The position numbers were made by a program, and so were the translations under genes. A model generated the notes under the pieces. The model worked only from the letters and a program-made list of their open reading frames with translations. It searched no databases and had not been told where the DNA came from. A DNA stretch of 35,332 nucleotides from Coriobacteriales bacterium (GTDB lineage: Bacteria > Actinomycetota > Coriobacteriia > Coriobacteriales > Atopobiaceae): the NCBI GenBank assembly GCA_030529625.1, contig JAUMWN010000019.1, positions 1 to 35,332 on the forward strand. The letters are read 5' to 3'. Shown here piece by piece: positions 1-7,143 of the stretch (position 1 is its first letter; the number at the start of each line of letters is the position of its first letter).

Positions 1-124
1 CCTTGGGCTCGGGCTTTGCCTCCGCCTTGGGTGCGGGCGTTGCGGTTGCCTTGGGCTTTGCCTCGGCCACGACCTCCTTGGCCTCGGGTTCCGCAGTTAC
101 TTTCTTGGTTTGCTTCGTTGCCAT
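1..124 (-). CDS. N-terminal part of a Lys/Ala/Pro/Glu-rich protein (cut by window edge)
   Basis: Reading the minus strand from an ATG at 122-124 gives an open frame to the window edge that begins MATKQTKKVTAEPEAK and continues with repeated A-K-P-E residues (KPKATATPAPKAEAKPEPK). The start is well supported by GGGAGG seven bases upstream. The low-complexity charged N-terminus resembles the flexible tails of nucleoid-associated or ribosome-associated proteins of Actinobacteria, but no folded domain lies inside the window, so the function cannot be named. An AT-rich tract at about 170-195 is a possible promoter region for it. Confidence 0.6.
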   Translation of the reverse strand, partial: MATKQTKKVTAEPEAKEVVAEAKPKATATPAPKAEAKPEPK

Positions 125-328
125 GCTTACCTCCCTGTATGGAGCCTTTGGTACAAGGCCTTCAACTTCATGCATATATACCAATATATAGAGTCTTGCG
201 ATGACGTATCGGCGAACATGGCCAATACTTCGCCCAATGCATGAGAACGCAGCCTGGGGAGCCTGTATCATGCGTTCTGCGCCTGTGCTATGCTGTCACG
301 CGAGGATTGGCAAAGCGAGGACGGGCGT
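125..328. other. Intergenic region between divergent genes
   Basis: This holds an AT-rich tract (about 170-195, TATATA-like) suited to a promoter for the minus-strand gene. It also has a short inverted repeat, AGAACGCA at 244-251 with TGCGTTCT at 271-278. The repeat has no T-run, so it is a weak hairpin rather than a convincing terminator. No other structure was seen. Confidence 0.3.
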
Positions 329-868
329 ATGACCAAGACAGGCAAAACCCCTTCCAAAAGGGCAATCATCGCGCGTGGGTCGCTTGCCTACGACCTTTTG
401 GTGCTTGTGGTTCAGATTGCTGCCATTGCGTTGGGCGTGGTCGTCGTGTTCTCGTTTGTCTTTGGGGTCATGCGGGTGAGCGATCGCAGCATGGAGCCGC
501 GGTTTTTGGATGGTGACCTCACGATCTTCTATCGGCTGGACAAGCGGTACGAACCCAGGGACGTGGCTGTCTTCGAGTACAACGGCTTGCTCACCTCGGG
601 CCGTGTGGTGGCCATGGCTGGTGACACGGTAAACATCGACTCGCAAGGTCTGCTCGTAAACGGCTCGTACCAGCAGGAGGAGGGCATTACCGACGAGACG
701 ACCCAGGTGGCAGACGGGGTGACCTTTCCCCTCACCGTGCCTGATGGTGCGGTGTTCCTGCTGGGTGACAACCGAGACGAAGCCGTGGACTCACGCATCG
801 TGGGCTGCGTTCCCGCGGACCAAACACTCGGCAAGGTGATTGGCCTCTTCCGCCGCCGCGGGTTTTAA
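329..868 (+). CDS. Signal peptidase I-like (S26) membrane protein with Gly at the catalytic Lys position
   Basis: The 179-residue protein has one N-terminal membrane helix (about 20-48), then the S26 boxes in order: the serine box SDRSMEP (Ser54), a GRVVAMAGD box (91-99) and the C-terminal GDNRDEAVDSR box. Type I signal peptidases cleave signal peptides outside the membrane with a Ser/Lys dyad. The Lys normally stands just before the Arg of the third box (KRVV), but here that residue is Gly91. The serine is kept. Pilus-island SipA of group A Streptococcus is a known signal-peptidase relative lacking the dyad that is needed for pilus assembly, and a pilus island lies 4.7 kb downstream, so an assembly role is possible. 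The ATG at 329 was chosen over one at 290 because GAGGA precedes it at good spacing. Confidence 0.8.
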   Translation: MTKTGKTPSKRAIIARGSLAYDLLVLVVQIAAIALGVVVVFSFVFGVMRVSDRSMEPRFLDGDLTIFYRLDKRYEPRDVAVFEYNGLLTSGRVVAMAGDTVNIDSQGLLVNGSYQQEEGITDETTQVADGVTFPLTVPDGAVFLLGDNRDEAVDSRIVGCVPADQTLGKVIGLFRRRGF

Positions 869-922
869 TGGTTGCTGTTCGTAGTATTGTGGAAGCTGAC
901 AACCGGGGAACAAGGGGCCTCT

Positions 923-1918
923 ATGATTAGCGACTACTTAATCCGCGATCACGAACCGCTCTATCTTAACGAAGGCGCCTCTCGCTCCGAACTCGAGCTC
1001 AAGAAGCTGGAGGCCATTGCCTCTCTTGTGAGCAAAGACGACAAGGAGCGCATAGCGCGTGACGTTAGGCTGCTGCGTGCTGGCATACAGGGTGAGCAGA
1101 GAATCGTGTTTGAGCTGCGGAACAGCCACTATCCCCTGGTGTTTATCCATGACCTGTGCCTCGAGTATGAGGGTACCACGGCACAAATCGACTTTCTCGT
1201 GGTGTCACCGGTGAATACTTACGTCATTGAGTGCAAGAACCTCGTGGGTGACATAGAGATCGATGGGAGCGGATCGTTTATCCGCACGTTTGGGCGTGGA
1301 CGATACCGCAAGCGCGAGGGCATCTATTCTCCCATTACGCAAAACAAACGGCATGTGGAACTGATTAAGGCGATACTGCGGTCAGAGCTTGGTAAGGTCA
1401 TGCGGTTTGCCCAGCAGTTCATCCTCGATGATTGCTATCACTCCGTCGTGGTCCTCGCCAACGAAAAGAGCCTTCTTTTTGCAGATGATGCCCCTAGAGA
1501 GATTCGCGATCAGGTGATTCGCGCGGACCGACTCATTGAACATATAAAACAGGTGGACAAGGCGTACGCGCGCAAGAATGGCCGAGACACCTTCAAGCAG
1601 GTGCGACGACGTGCCAAGAACTGGTTGAAGAGAGGCAAACCAATGCAGAGCGGCGTCGCATCAAAGTACCAAATTGTAGAGAGCGTGCCGCATGCACAAG
1701 TGCAGACACCCTCGAAGTCATCAGTCTCTTCGGTCCAGGTCAAACATACGGGGGCCACAGGTTCGCTAGAGCAGCCAGCCTGTCCGCTGTGCGGGGCACC
1801 CATGGTTGTACGCACGGCACGTTACGGCAAGTACAAAGGGAACCGGTTTTGGGGATGCAGCAACTATGGAAAGAACGGTTGCAAGGGGATCGTGAATATG
1901 GAAGGCAATTCTCAATAG
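923..1918 (+). CDS. NERD-domain nuclease-like protein with C-terminal topoisomerase-type zinc finger
   Basis: A protein of 331 residues. Residues about 50-170 form a NERD (nuclease-related) domain: GEQRIVFEL, then AQIDFLVV and YVIECKN, the D...E-x-K core of the PD-(D/E)XK nuclease fold. The C-terminus (about 290-325) is a four-cysteine finger, CPLCGAPMV...FWGCSNYGKNGC, as in the zinc-finger repeats of bacterial topoisomerase I. NERD proteins are thought to act on nucleic acids; the finger supports DNA binding. The substrate is unknown. The ATG at 923 follows AAGGGG; an in-frame TTG at 872 would add 17 residues and has no ribosome site. The gene looks slightly AT-richer than its neighbours. 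It sits 54 bases behind the signal-peptidase-like gene and may be co-transcribed. Confidence 0.85.
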   Translation: MISDYLIRDHEPLYLNEGASRSELELKKLEAIASLVSKDDKERIARDVRLLRAGIQGEQRIVFELRNSHYPLVFIHDLCLEYEGTTAQIDFLVVSPVNTYVIECKNLVGDIEIDGSGSFIRTFGRGRYRKREGIYSPITQNKRHVELIKAILRSELGKVMRFAQQFILDDCYHSVVVLANEKSLLFADDAPREIRDQVIRADRLIEHIKQVDKAYARKNGRDTFKQVRRRAKNWLKRGKPMQSGVASKYQIVESVPHAQVQTPSKSSVSSVQVKHTGATGSLEQPACPLCGAPMVVRTARYGKYKGNRFWGCSNYGKNGCKGIVNMEGNSQ

Positions 1919-2001
1919 CTGTGTTATGCTTTGGTTAAGTATAAATATACATAAATGTACACAAATCGACGAAAGGATAGCAAAACCGAGCAGAAAGATG
2001 G

Positions 2002-2040
2002 GATAGTGCACAATGGCTATTTTTGCTACTGTGCACTATC
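2002..2040. repeat. Perfect 11-bp inverted repeat in AT-rich spacer
   Basis: GATAGTGCACA (2002-2012) and TGTGCACTATC (2030-2040) are exact reverse complements around a 17-base loop that contains TTTTT. There is no T-run after the stem, so it is not a standard terminator for the NERD gene. It could be an operator or an RNA stem-loop. Confidence 0.7.
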
Positions 2041-2051
2041 GTTAACAATCC

Positions 2052-2082
2052 CGCGAAAGTGGGGCTCGAACACGCGAAAGTG
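2052..2082. repeat. Direct repeat CGCGAAAGTG x2, 21 bp apart
   Basis: CGCGAAAGTG occurs at 2052-2061 and 2073-2082. The 21-bp period is two helical turns and would put both copies on the same DNA face, as for cooperative protein sites. No protein is assigned. Confidence 0.5.
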
Positions 2083-2207
2083 TACAAAAATGTAAATTAG
2101 TATTTATGTATCGTTTGGAGGCTACTGCAGTTATTTGGGCAGAATGCCTCACTTGATAATGAATAGGTAGCTTTCCTTGACTATTTCGCCCTTTTGGCGG
2201 GGGTTTC

Positions 2208-2238
2208 GCTGCCAATGCTACGATATGTGGCATGTTTT
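2208..2238 (+). promoter_or_regulatory. Putative extended -10 / operator palindrome upstream of the MATE gene (copy 1)
   Basis: GCTGCCAATGCTACGATA (2208-2225) continues as TGTGGCATGTTTT. The block is nearly identical to one upstream of the XRE gene at 4136-4167. Inside it TGCTACG-ATA-TGTGGCA is a degraded 7-3-7 palindrome, and TGCTACGAT reads as an extended -10 (TGnTACGAT). A further half-site, CGTAGCA, lies at 2272-2278. The same regulator probably reads both copies. Confidence 0.55.
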
Positions 2239-2303
2239 GTTTCGCGTCCGTTGCGGTAGTTATACTTGCTGCGTAGCAGATACTCGAAGACGGGGGCGAC
2301 GTC

Positions 2304-4091
2304 ATGCCCAAAAAACGAAATGCGGAGCTTGCGTCCGAAAACATTGCGTCCATGTACTCCTCGACGTCGGTCTCGCTCATTTTTACCGAGCTCACTGCGG
2401 TCATTGCCATAATCATCGACGGTATCATTGCCAGTCGCTTCTTGGGCGCTGATGCCTACTCGGGCATTTCTCTGCTCAGCCCTTTCTCCGGCATGGCGCT
2501 GCTCATCGCCGGTGTCTTCTCGACGGGATGCTCAATAGTATGCGCGCAGCTCGTTGGGCAAGGGAAGAAAGAGGACGCGAACGAGGCGTTTAATCTGTCC
2601 TCGCTCATCACGGTTTTGCTCTCCCTTGTTGTAGTGGTTGCGTGCATCGCGATTCCGTCTGTCGTGCTGCAGTTGTGTGGTGTGCCGCTGGACAAGTATC
2701 CCGAGCTGAACCCCCACATGTATGGGTATCTGGACGGGTACAAGATCGGCTTGCCTGCTCTCATGCTCGTTCAGGTTACAGGTCCCATTCTGGTGATGGA
2801 CAACGGTAAGAGACTCTTCTCGATCTCTGCCATCGTCGTGTGCGTGGTCGACATCGCGTGTGACCTTCTTAACGTCTTCGTGTTCCATGGCGGCACGTTT
2901 GGCATGGGACTTGCCACATCCATTAGCTATTGGGCGCAGGCGATTATGCTTATCGCGCACTTCCTGCGTCCGGATCACTACTTCCGATACTCGCTGAGGT
3001 GCATGAGCTTGCGCCATTTGGGAGCGGTGTGCGGCAATGGCACGCCCGCATTGGTCAAGAAGCTCGCGACGACGCTCAAGGACGTCCTCACTAACTACTT
3101 CAACATTATGGTTGCGCTTACCACTGCAGCTATTGCCGCACGAGGCATTCAAAATGACTACTTGCAGCTCTTCCTCTGCATCCCCACCGGCTTTGGTCGG
3201 GCGCTCGTGACCATGGCAGGCGTCTATTACAGCTCGAACGACCTCAAGGGATTGCGCTTCCTCTACTCCTACGCGCTGCGTCTGGGGATTATTGTCTCGG
3301 CCATCGCCTCCATAGTCATATTCGTGGCGGCTCCGTTGCTCACCAGCATCTATACGAGCGAAGCCAGCGTGGCCGCTCTTGCCACATTCAGCATTCGTTG
3401 GGCGGCCGTCGCGCTTGTGTTCTATACGGGTTCCAGCCTGCTGTTGCACTACCTGCAGGGAATTGGCAAGACCAAGACCGCTAACACCATAAGCATCTTC
3501 GAGCGCTTCGTGTTTCCCGTGGTGGCGGCGTTCGTGCTGGGCAGGCTCTTTGGGTCGGAGGGCATCCTCGCCTCGGCGTCCGTTGCCGAGATGTGTCTGA
3601 TCGCGCTCGTGTTCGTGGTCAACTGCATTCGGTGCAAGGGCATTCCCCAAGAGATTACCGACGTCATGTCGCTGCCTAGGAACTTTGGCGGTGCCGAGAA
3701 CGACAATCTGTACGCGCAGATCAAGACAAAAGACGACGTGCTGGAGCAGTGCGAGCGCACCTACAACTTTTGCCTGGGACACAACGTCGATGAGCACAAG
3801 GCCAAGCTCATGGCGCTCTTTGTGGAGGAGATGGCCCTCAACATCATTGATTCGGCCCAGCAGAAAAACGAATCCGCGAGCGTGGACTATCGTTTGCACA
3901 TGGACGGTACGCGCCTTTACTACAGCATGATGGACCTTGGCGACTACTTTGACCCAACGGTTTTCTATGAGCTGCACGCCGACGACGATCCTACGAAGAA
4001 TCTGGGCATTCGGATGGTAATGGGCATGGCCAAGGAGGTTCGCTACTACAGCGCCTTTGGCAGCAACAATCTGGTCGTGTACGTGAATTAG
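2304..4091 (+). CDS. MATE-family transporter fused to a C-terminal RsbW-like ATPase (HATPase) domain
   Basis: This is a 595-residue membrane protein. Residues 1 to about 450 have the roughly 12 hydrophobic segments and general look of MATE (NorM/DinF-type) multidrug or metabolite exporters. The remaining 128 residues are soluble and match the GHKL/HATPase fold of anti-sigma kinases such as RsbW: an N-box-like EEMALN (508-513), a G1-like DLGDYFDP (544-551) and a G2-like NLGIRMVMGMAKEV (566 on). MATE proteins normally use ion gradients and end after the membrane part, so the appended ATP-binding or kinase-like domain is unusual. It might gate transport by nucleotide or partner binding, or turn transport into a phospho-signal. 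The ATG at 2304 has only a weak purine-rich site. The gene is followed by an XRE gene with a shared promoter motif. Confidence 0.8.
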   Translation: MPKKRNAELASENIASMYSSTSVSLIFTELTAVIAIIIDGIIASRFLGADAYSGISLLSPFSGMALLIAGVFSTGCSIVCAQLVGQGKKEDANEAFNLSSLITVLLSLVVVVACIAIPSVVLQLCGVPLDKYPELNPHMYGYLDGYKIGLPALMLVQVTGPILVMDNGKRLFSISAIVVCVVDIACDLLNVFVFHGGTFGMGLATSISYWAQAIMLIAHFLRPDHYFRYSLRCMSLRHLGAVCGNGTPALVKKLATTLKDVLTNYFNIMVALTTAAIAARGIQNDYLQLFLCIPTGFGRALVTMAGVYYSSNDLKGLRFLYSYALRLGIIVSAIASIVIFVAAPLLTSIYTSEASVAALATFSIRWAAVALVFYTGSSLLLHYLQGIGKTKTANTISIFERFVFPVVAAFVLGRLFGSEGILASASVAEMCLIALVFVVNCIRCKGIPQEITDVMSLPRNFGGAENDNLYAQIKTKDDVLEQCERTYNFCLGHNVDEHKAKLMALFVEEMALNIIDSAQQKNESASVDYRLHMDGTRLYYSMMDLGDYFDPTVFYELHADDDPTKNLGIRMVMGMAKEVRYYSAFGSNNLVVYVN

Positions 4092-4135
4092 TGAGCCCAT
4101 GCCAAACGGACACACGCTGGCATGAGGGGGATTGC

Positions 4136-4167
4136 GCTGCCAATGCTACGATACGTAGCAGGTTTTT
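4136..4167 (+). promoter_or_regulatory. Putative extended -10 / operator palindrome upstream of the XRE gene (copy 2)
   Basis: GCTGCCAATGCTACGATA (4136-4153), followed by CGTAGCAGGTTTTT, repeats the block at 2208. Here the palindrome is perfect: TGCTACG-ATA-CGTAGCA. It overlaps an extended -10 (TGCTACGAT) and starts about 90 bases before the XRE start codon, the layout expected for autorepression. Confidence 0.6.
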
Positions 4168-4254
4168 GCTGGATGTAAACACCTGTTGCTGGTCGCTACG
4201 GCCGTTCTGGGCGCATGCTTGGGCCATCGGATGGCAACCAAAAGAGGAGGAACC

Positions 4255-5142
4255 ATGAGTAACGTAGCACAGGGCATCAAGAGTCTTCGCGTGGAACGTG
4301 GTTGGTCACAGGAGCAGATGGCGGAGCGGCTGGGTGTGTCCAGGCAGGCCATTACCAAGTGGGAGACTGGTGCAGGTGCGCCCGACATCGAAAACCTCGC
4401 CGCCATCGCACGGCTCTTTGGCGTGTCCACAGACTCACTGCTGTTTGGCGATAAGGTCGCTGAGGGCGGTCAGCAAAGCGACTGCTTTGAGAGCATAACG
4501 TCGGTGGACATGCCTGCCGAGAAACACTACGACATAAGTGTGGGATGCGCACGTTCGGTGAGCCTGTTTGTGACCGATAGCGAAAAGGTAACGGTGCGTC
4601 TTGAGGCCAAATCCATCGCCGATCTGGAGCGCGCCTTTAAGGTGATCCTGGACACGGAGGGGCGCAACTTCGAGGTGAACGTGCAAAACACGGGCATCGT
4701 GGCCGACGTGCTCGCGCGCAAGGAACTCGACGTGACTATAGGGCTGCCCGCGGCATACTCCGCCGATGCCGAAATCGAACTCTTCGCCGACGAGCTGCAC
4801 GTTGAGAATGCCGCGCTCGATCTGGAGGTGGGCGGTAAGGTTGGGCGCGTGTGGATTACGAACACCGAGGGCCACATCGAGCTCGACGTATCTGTGGACA
4901 TGGAGGTTTGGGCAGACGGTGTGACGGGCAGGCTTGACGTCAACCAGGTTGGCGCCACTTCGGTGCTGCACATCGCGCATGACGCGCCGTTCGTTGCGGC
5001 GACTCGCGGACGTCTGGGCAAGCGCACGCTGCGCTATACCCGCAATGGCGAGCCCGCAGAGGCGCCAACCGCAACCGAGGCACCGCTTGCCATCGAGTTG
5101 GCTGGTGCCCGCTGCGAGCTGACGGTGGACTCGCAGTCGTAA
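4255..5142 (+). CDS. XRE-family transcriptional regulator with beta-rich DUF4097-like C-terminal domain
   Basis: A protein of 295 residues. Residues about 5-60 are a clear Cro/CI helix-turn-helix (SLRVERGWSQEQMAERLG, SRQAITKWETG, P.IENLAAIARLFGVSTDSLLF). Residues about 75-290 form a run of short beta strands with alternating hydrophobics, resembling the beta-solenoid DUF4097/adhesin-like domain that some Gram-positive HTH and membrane proteins carry. The start at 4255 is fixed by a perfect AGAGGAGG site. The gene lies 160 bases behind the MATE-ATPase gene and has its own palindromic promoter, shared with that gene. The simplest reading is an autoregulated repressor that also controls the transporter. 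The ligand is unknown. Confidence 0.8.
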   Translation: MSNVAQGIKSLRVERGWSQEQMAERLGVSRQAITKWETGAGAPDIENLAAIARLFGVSTDSLLFGDKVAEGGQQSDCFESITSVDMPAEKHYDISVGCARSVSLFVTDSEKVTVRLEAKSIADLERAFKVILDTEGRNFEVNVQNTGIVADVLARKELDVTIGLPAAYSADAEIELFADELHVENAALDLEVGGKVGRVWITNTEGHIELDVSVDMEVWADGVTGRLDVNQVGATSVLHIAHDAPFVAATRGRLGKRTLRYTRNGEPAEAPTATEAPLAIELAGARCELTVDSQS

Positions 5143-5160
5143 CGCCTGATTCGCAATGGC

Positions 5161-5206
5161 CTGGGGCCGGGAACGTGGGACCATGCGTTCTCGTTCCCGG
5201 CCCCAG
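5161..5206. terminator. Strong GC-rich hairpin between convergent genes
   Basis: CTGGGGCCGGGAACG (5161-5175) pairs perfectly with CGTTCCCGGCCCCAG (5192-5206) around a 16-base loop. It sits just past the XRE stop (5142) and the stop of the minus-strand small gene (5229). It has little T-tract, so it may act as a bidirectional terminator or 3'-end stabiliser. Confidence 0.75.
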
Positions 5207-5228
5207 CATATGTTGGTGTTACGGTGCC

Positions 5229-5393
5229 TTACTCGTTCTTCTTCATTATGCCCACGGCGAGGACGGCGATGGGCACGAGAAAGAAGGCCACCCAACTGGG
5301 CGAACCCGGGGCGATGTAGTTCACAATAAAGTAGAGCGCAACCGCAACGATGGCGGCGATGGCAATTATCAGGCCGGCTTTCTTGGAATCCAT
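5229..5393 (-). CDS. 54-residue small membrane protein
   Basis: The minus strand from ATG (5391-5393) to TAA (5229-5231) encodes 54 residues. They begin MDSKKAGLIIAIAAIVAVAL and continue through YFIVNYIAP to a second hydrophobic stretch (WVAFFLVPIAVLAVGI) that ends in KKNE. There are two predicted membrane helices with a short P/G/S turn and charged ends. AAGGAGT precedes the start at good spacing, and the frame ends next to a strong terminator, both supporting a real gene. It is too short for family recognition, and no function is assigned. Confidence 0.7.
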   Translation of the reverse strand: MDSKKAGLIIAIAAIVAVALYFIVNYIAPGSPSWVAFFLVPIAVLAVGIMKKNE

Positions 5394-5555
5394 GGCATAC
5401 TCCTTGGCTTGCGTTTACGAAACGTATTGCTCATGCCTCTTGAGTATACCCATAACGCATGAATGCTGGATTGCGCGTACGGGTCCGCAAACGTCGGCAC
5501 GGCAAAACACGCCGTTGACACCGTTTCAAATTGTATCGTCCGCCCGAGTATGGGA

Positions 5556-5590
5556 GAGTGTTATACACATATGTGGCCACAATAACACTC
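5556..5590. promoter_or_regulatory. Inverted repeat in the pilin leader
   Basis: GAGTGTTAT (5556-5564) and ATAACACTC (5582-5590) are perfect complements. The spacer contains a second exact palindrome, CACATATGTG (5566-5575). It lies 20 bases ahead of the pilin start and includes a TATACA that could serve as -10. It may be an operator or leader hairpin controlling pilus expression. Confidence 0.5.
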
Positions 5591-5609
5591 GAACGGGAAG
5601 GAGAGCGGC

Positions 5610-7121
5610 ATGATGTTGAGACTACATAAGAGAGGAGCGGCGCTGCTAGCCGTGATCCTTGCCGTCGTTGGGCTTGGCTTTATCACCCCCGCGCTGGGGA
5701 CTGAGGAGGGTGGCACGACAGGACGCTCTGCTGCACTCGAGACCCCGGTAGCTCAGGCCATGCTCACCAAGGTAGTGGATGGACCAGCGAACTTCAATAT
5801 TGGCGGCGATTCTTACACATTCAGTTTTACCCAAAAATTGCAAACGTCACAGAACGGAAACGAAGTGCTTGTGGACCTTGACGCAAACTCTGACGAGAAG
5901 GCCCCCATTGCTCCATACACTATCAACAATGAATCTAATACTATACTCACTCTGAATACAAGTAATTCTACCGGCAACAGTCGCGGCGATGCATCGCATG
6001 CGCAGACTGCAATCCAAGTGCCTCTGAGTAGCATTCTTGGCAGTGTGACGTTTCCTCATGCCGGGATCTTTATATATGAGGTGAAGGAGTCTTCCACATC
6101 ATGTAGTACGCCTGGTGTGAACATCAGTCAATCGGCGGCAACCTACATCATGCGCGTGTACGTGAAGAATGAAAGTTCCACAGGAAGCGGAGATAGCACT
6201 AGCACTACAACGCAAGTGGCCGATATCGTTACCATCGAGAAGACGTATGATGAAGACGGAAACCCTCTAACTACCCCCACAAAAGTTGATCCAACATATC
6301 CACAGGTAAGTACAGCGGGCGTGTACAGCCAGATAACACAAGAGACTGCAAACAAGCCGATTACGGGCAACGAGCTTGCTGGTGGCGAGCGCGGAAGGGA
6401 CGTATATGGCTTTACGTTTGCCAATGAATACGTTGGAGGAGGTCCCGTAACCATATCAAAGAGTATTACGGGTAAGTACGCAAACAAAAAGCAAAAGTTT
6501 CCGGTAACAATCACTATAAAAGATAACGTTGCGCCGGCGGGCTCATGCATATCCTACAACGTCGATGGTGGTACGGATACGACCAATAATGGTCATCCAA
6601 CAAAGCTTACTGAGGTGGATTCTAATGACACGGATTTCATGGTTGTGTTTGACTCGAGTAAAACCGTCACCATTTCGGCGGAACTGGCAGATGGTGACAC
6701 AATCAATATCACCGGACTGTATGGTTGGTACAATGCTAGTGAGACCTATGAGAACGTGCCTGGCACAATGGACCACAGGAAGAAATTCACCGATGGTCTC
6801 AAACAAGGTACCTCGTGCACGGTCGTAGAGTCTGACTTTGGCGACTATGCCGCGAGCGCAGTCGTTGAGTACAAGGAATCGACAACTTCAGAGACGAAAA
6901 CGGATACCGTCACCAATTACGACAACGCCTCCTTTAACTTCTCGCCCACAATTGGCGCCGAAGGATCGACAATCGTCATAACCAACAACCTCGCAGACGA
7001 ATACCCCGACAGGACCGGCATCATCATCAACAACCTGCCATACGTCCTCATGGTGGGCGTGCCGTTGGTTGTGTTTGCGCTGCTGTTCGTTGCCAAGCGT
7101 CGCAGTCGCACAGACGCCTAG
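5610..7121 (+). CDS. Pilin / cell-wall-anchored isopeptide-domain surface protein
   Basis: The 503-residue protein has a signal peptide (charged n-region, hydrophobic 10-28, cut near 30). Two pilin-type (FctA/isopeptide-linkage) beta domains follow. Domain 1, about 50-275, starts LTKVVDG and ends GFTFANEY. Domain 2, about 280-460, starts ISKSITGKYANKKQKF and ends TIVITNN. The K near each start and N near each end are the usual isopeptide partners. The C-terminus is a sorting signal: YPDRTG (465-470), hydrophobic segment, then AKRRSR. The motif departs from LPxTG. No YPK-type pilin motif was found, so the polymerising lysine is unassigned. The middle of the gene (about 5800-6900) is visibly AT-richer than its surroundings, as often seen in exchanged surface genes. 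It is first in a four-gene island and has AAGGAG at 5598-5603. Confidence 0.85.
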   Translation: MMLRLHKRGAALLAVILAVVGLGFITPALGTEEGGTTGRSAALETPVAQAMLTKVVDGPANFNIGGDSYTFSFTQKLQTSQNGNEVLVDLDANSDEKAPIAPYTINNESNTILTLNTSNSTGNSRGDASHAQTAIQVPLSSILGSVTFPHAGIFIYEVKESSTSCSTPGVNISQSAATYIMRVYVKNESSTGSGDSTSTTTQVADIVTIEKTYDEDGNPLTTPTKVDPTYPQVSTAGVYSQITQETANKPITGNELAGGERGRDVYGFTFANEYVGGGPVTISKSITGKYANKKQKFPVTITIKDNVAPAGSCISYNVDGGTDTTNNGHPTKLTEVDSNDTDFMVVFDSSKTVTISAELADGDTINITGLYGWYNASETYENVPGTMDHRKKFTDGLKQGTSCTVVESDFGDYAASAVVEYKESTTSETKTDTVTNYDNASFNFSPTIGAEGSTIVITNNLADEYPDRTGIIINNLPYVLMVGVPLVVFALLFVAKRRSRTDA

Positions 7122-7143
7122 CACCCTTCTTCCGTAGCCATCC

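Larger units (their letters stand above)
1919..2303. other. AT-rich intergenic region with several repeats
   Basis: No gene was seen in these 385 bases. The first 200 bases are conspicuously AT-rich for this genome. They contain a long inverted repeat (2002-2040), a direct repeat (2052-2082) and an imperfect outer inverted pair: ATACATAAAT at 1947-1956 with ATTTATGTAT at 2102-2111. The end of the region carries the promoter palindrome of the MATE gene. Confidence 0.6.

Noticed and set aside
2532..4115. Long open frame (527 codons) on the minus strand opposite the MATE gene
   Set aside because: It is an antisense artefact of GC-biased codons. The plus strand gives a coherent membrane protein with family motifs, while this translation is a His/Arg/Val-rich string without domains or ribosome site.
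5515..5520. Perfect TTGACA as -35 of the pilin promoter
   Set aside because: No -10-like hexamer lies 16-18 bases downstream (GTCCGC there), so the match alone does not support a promoter.
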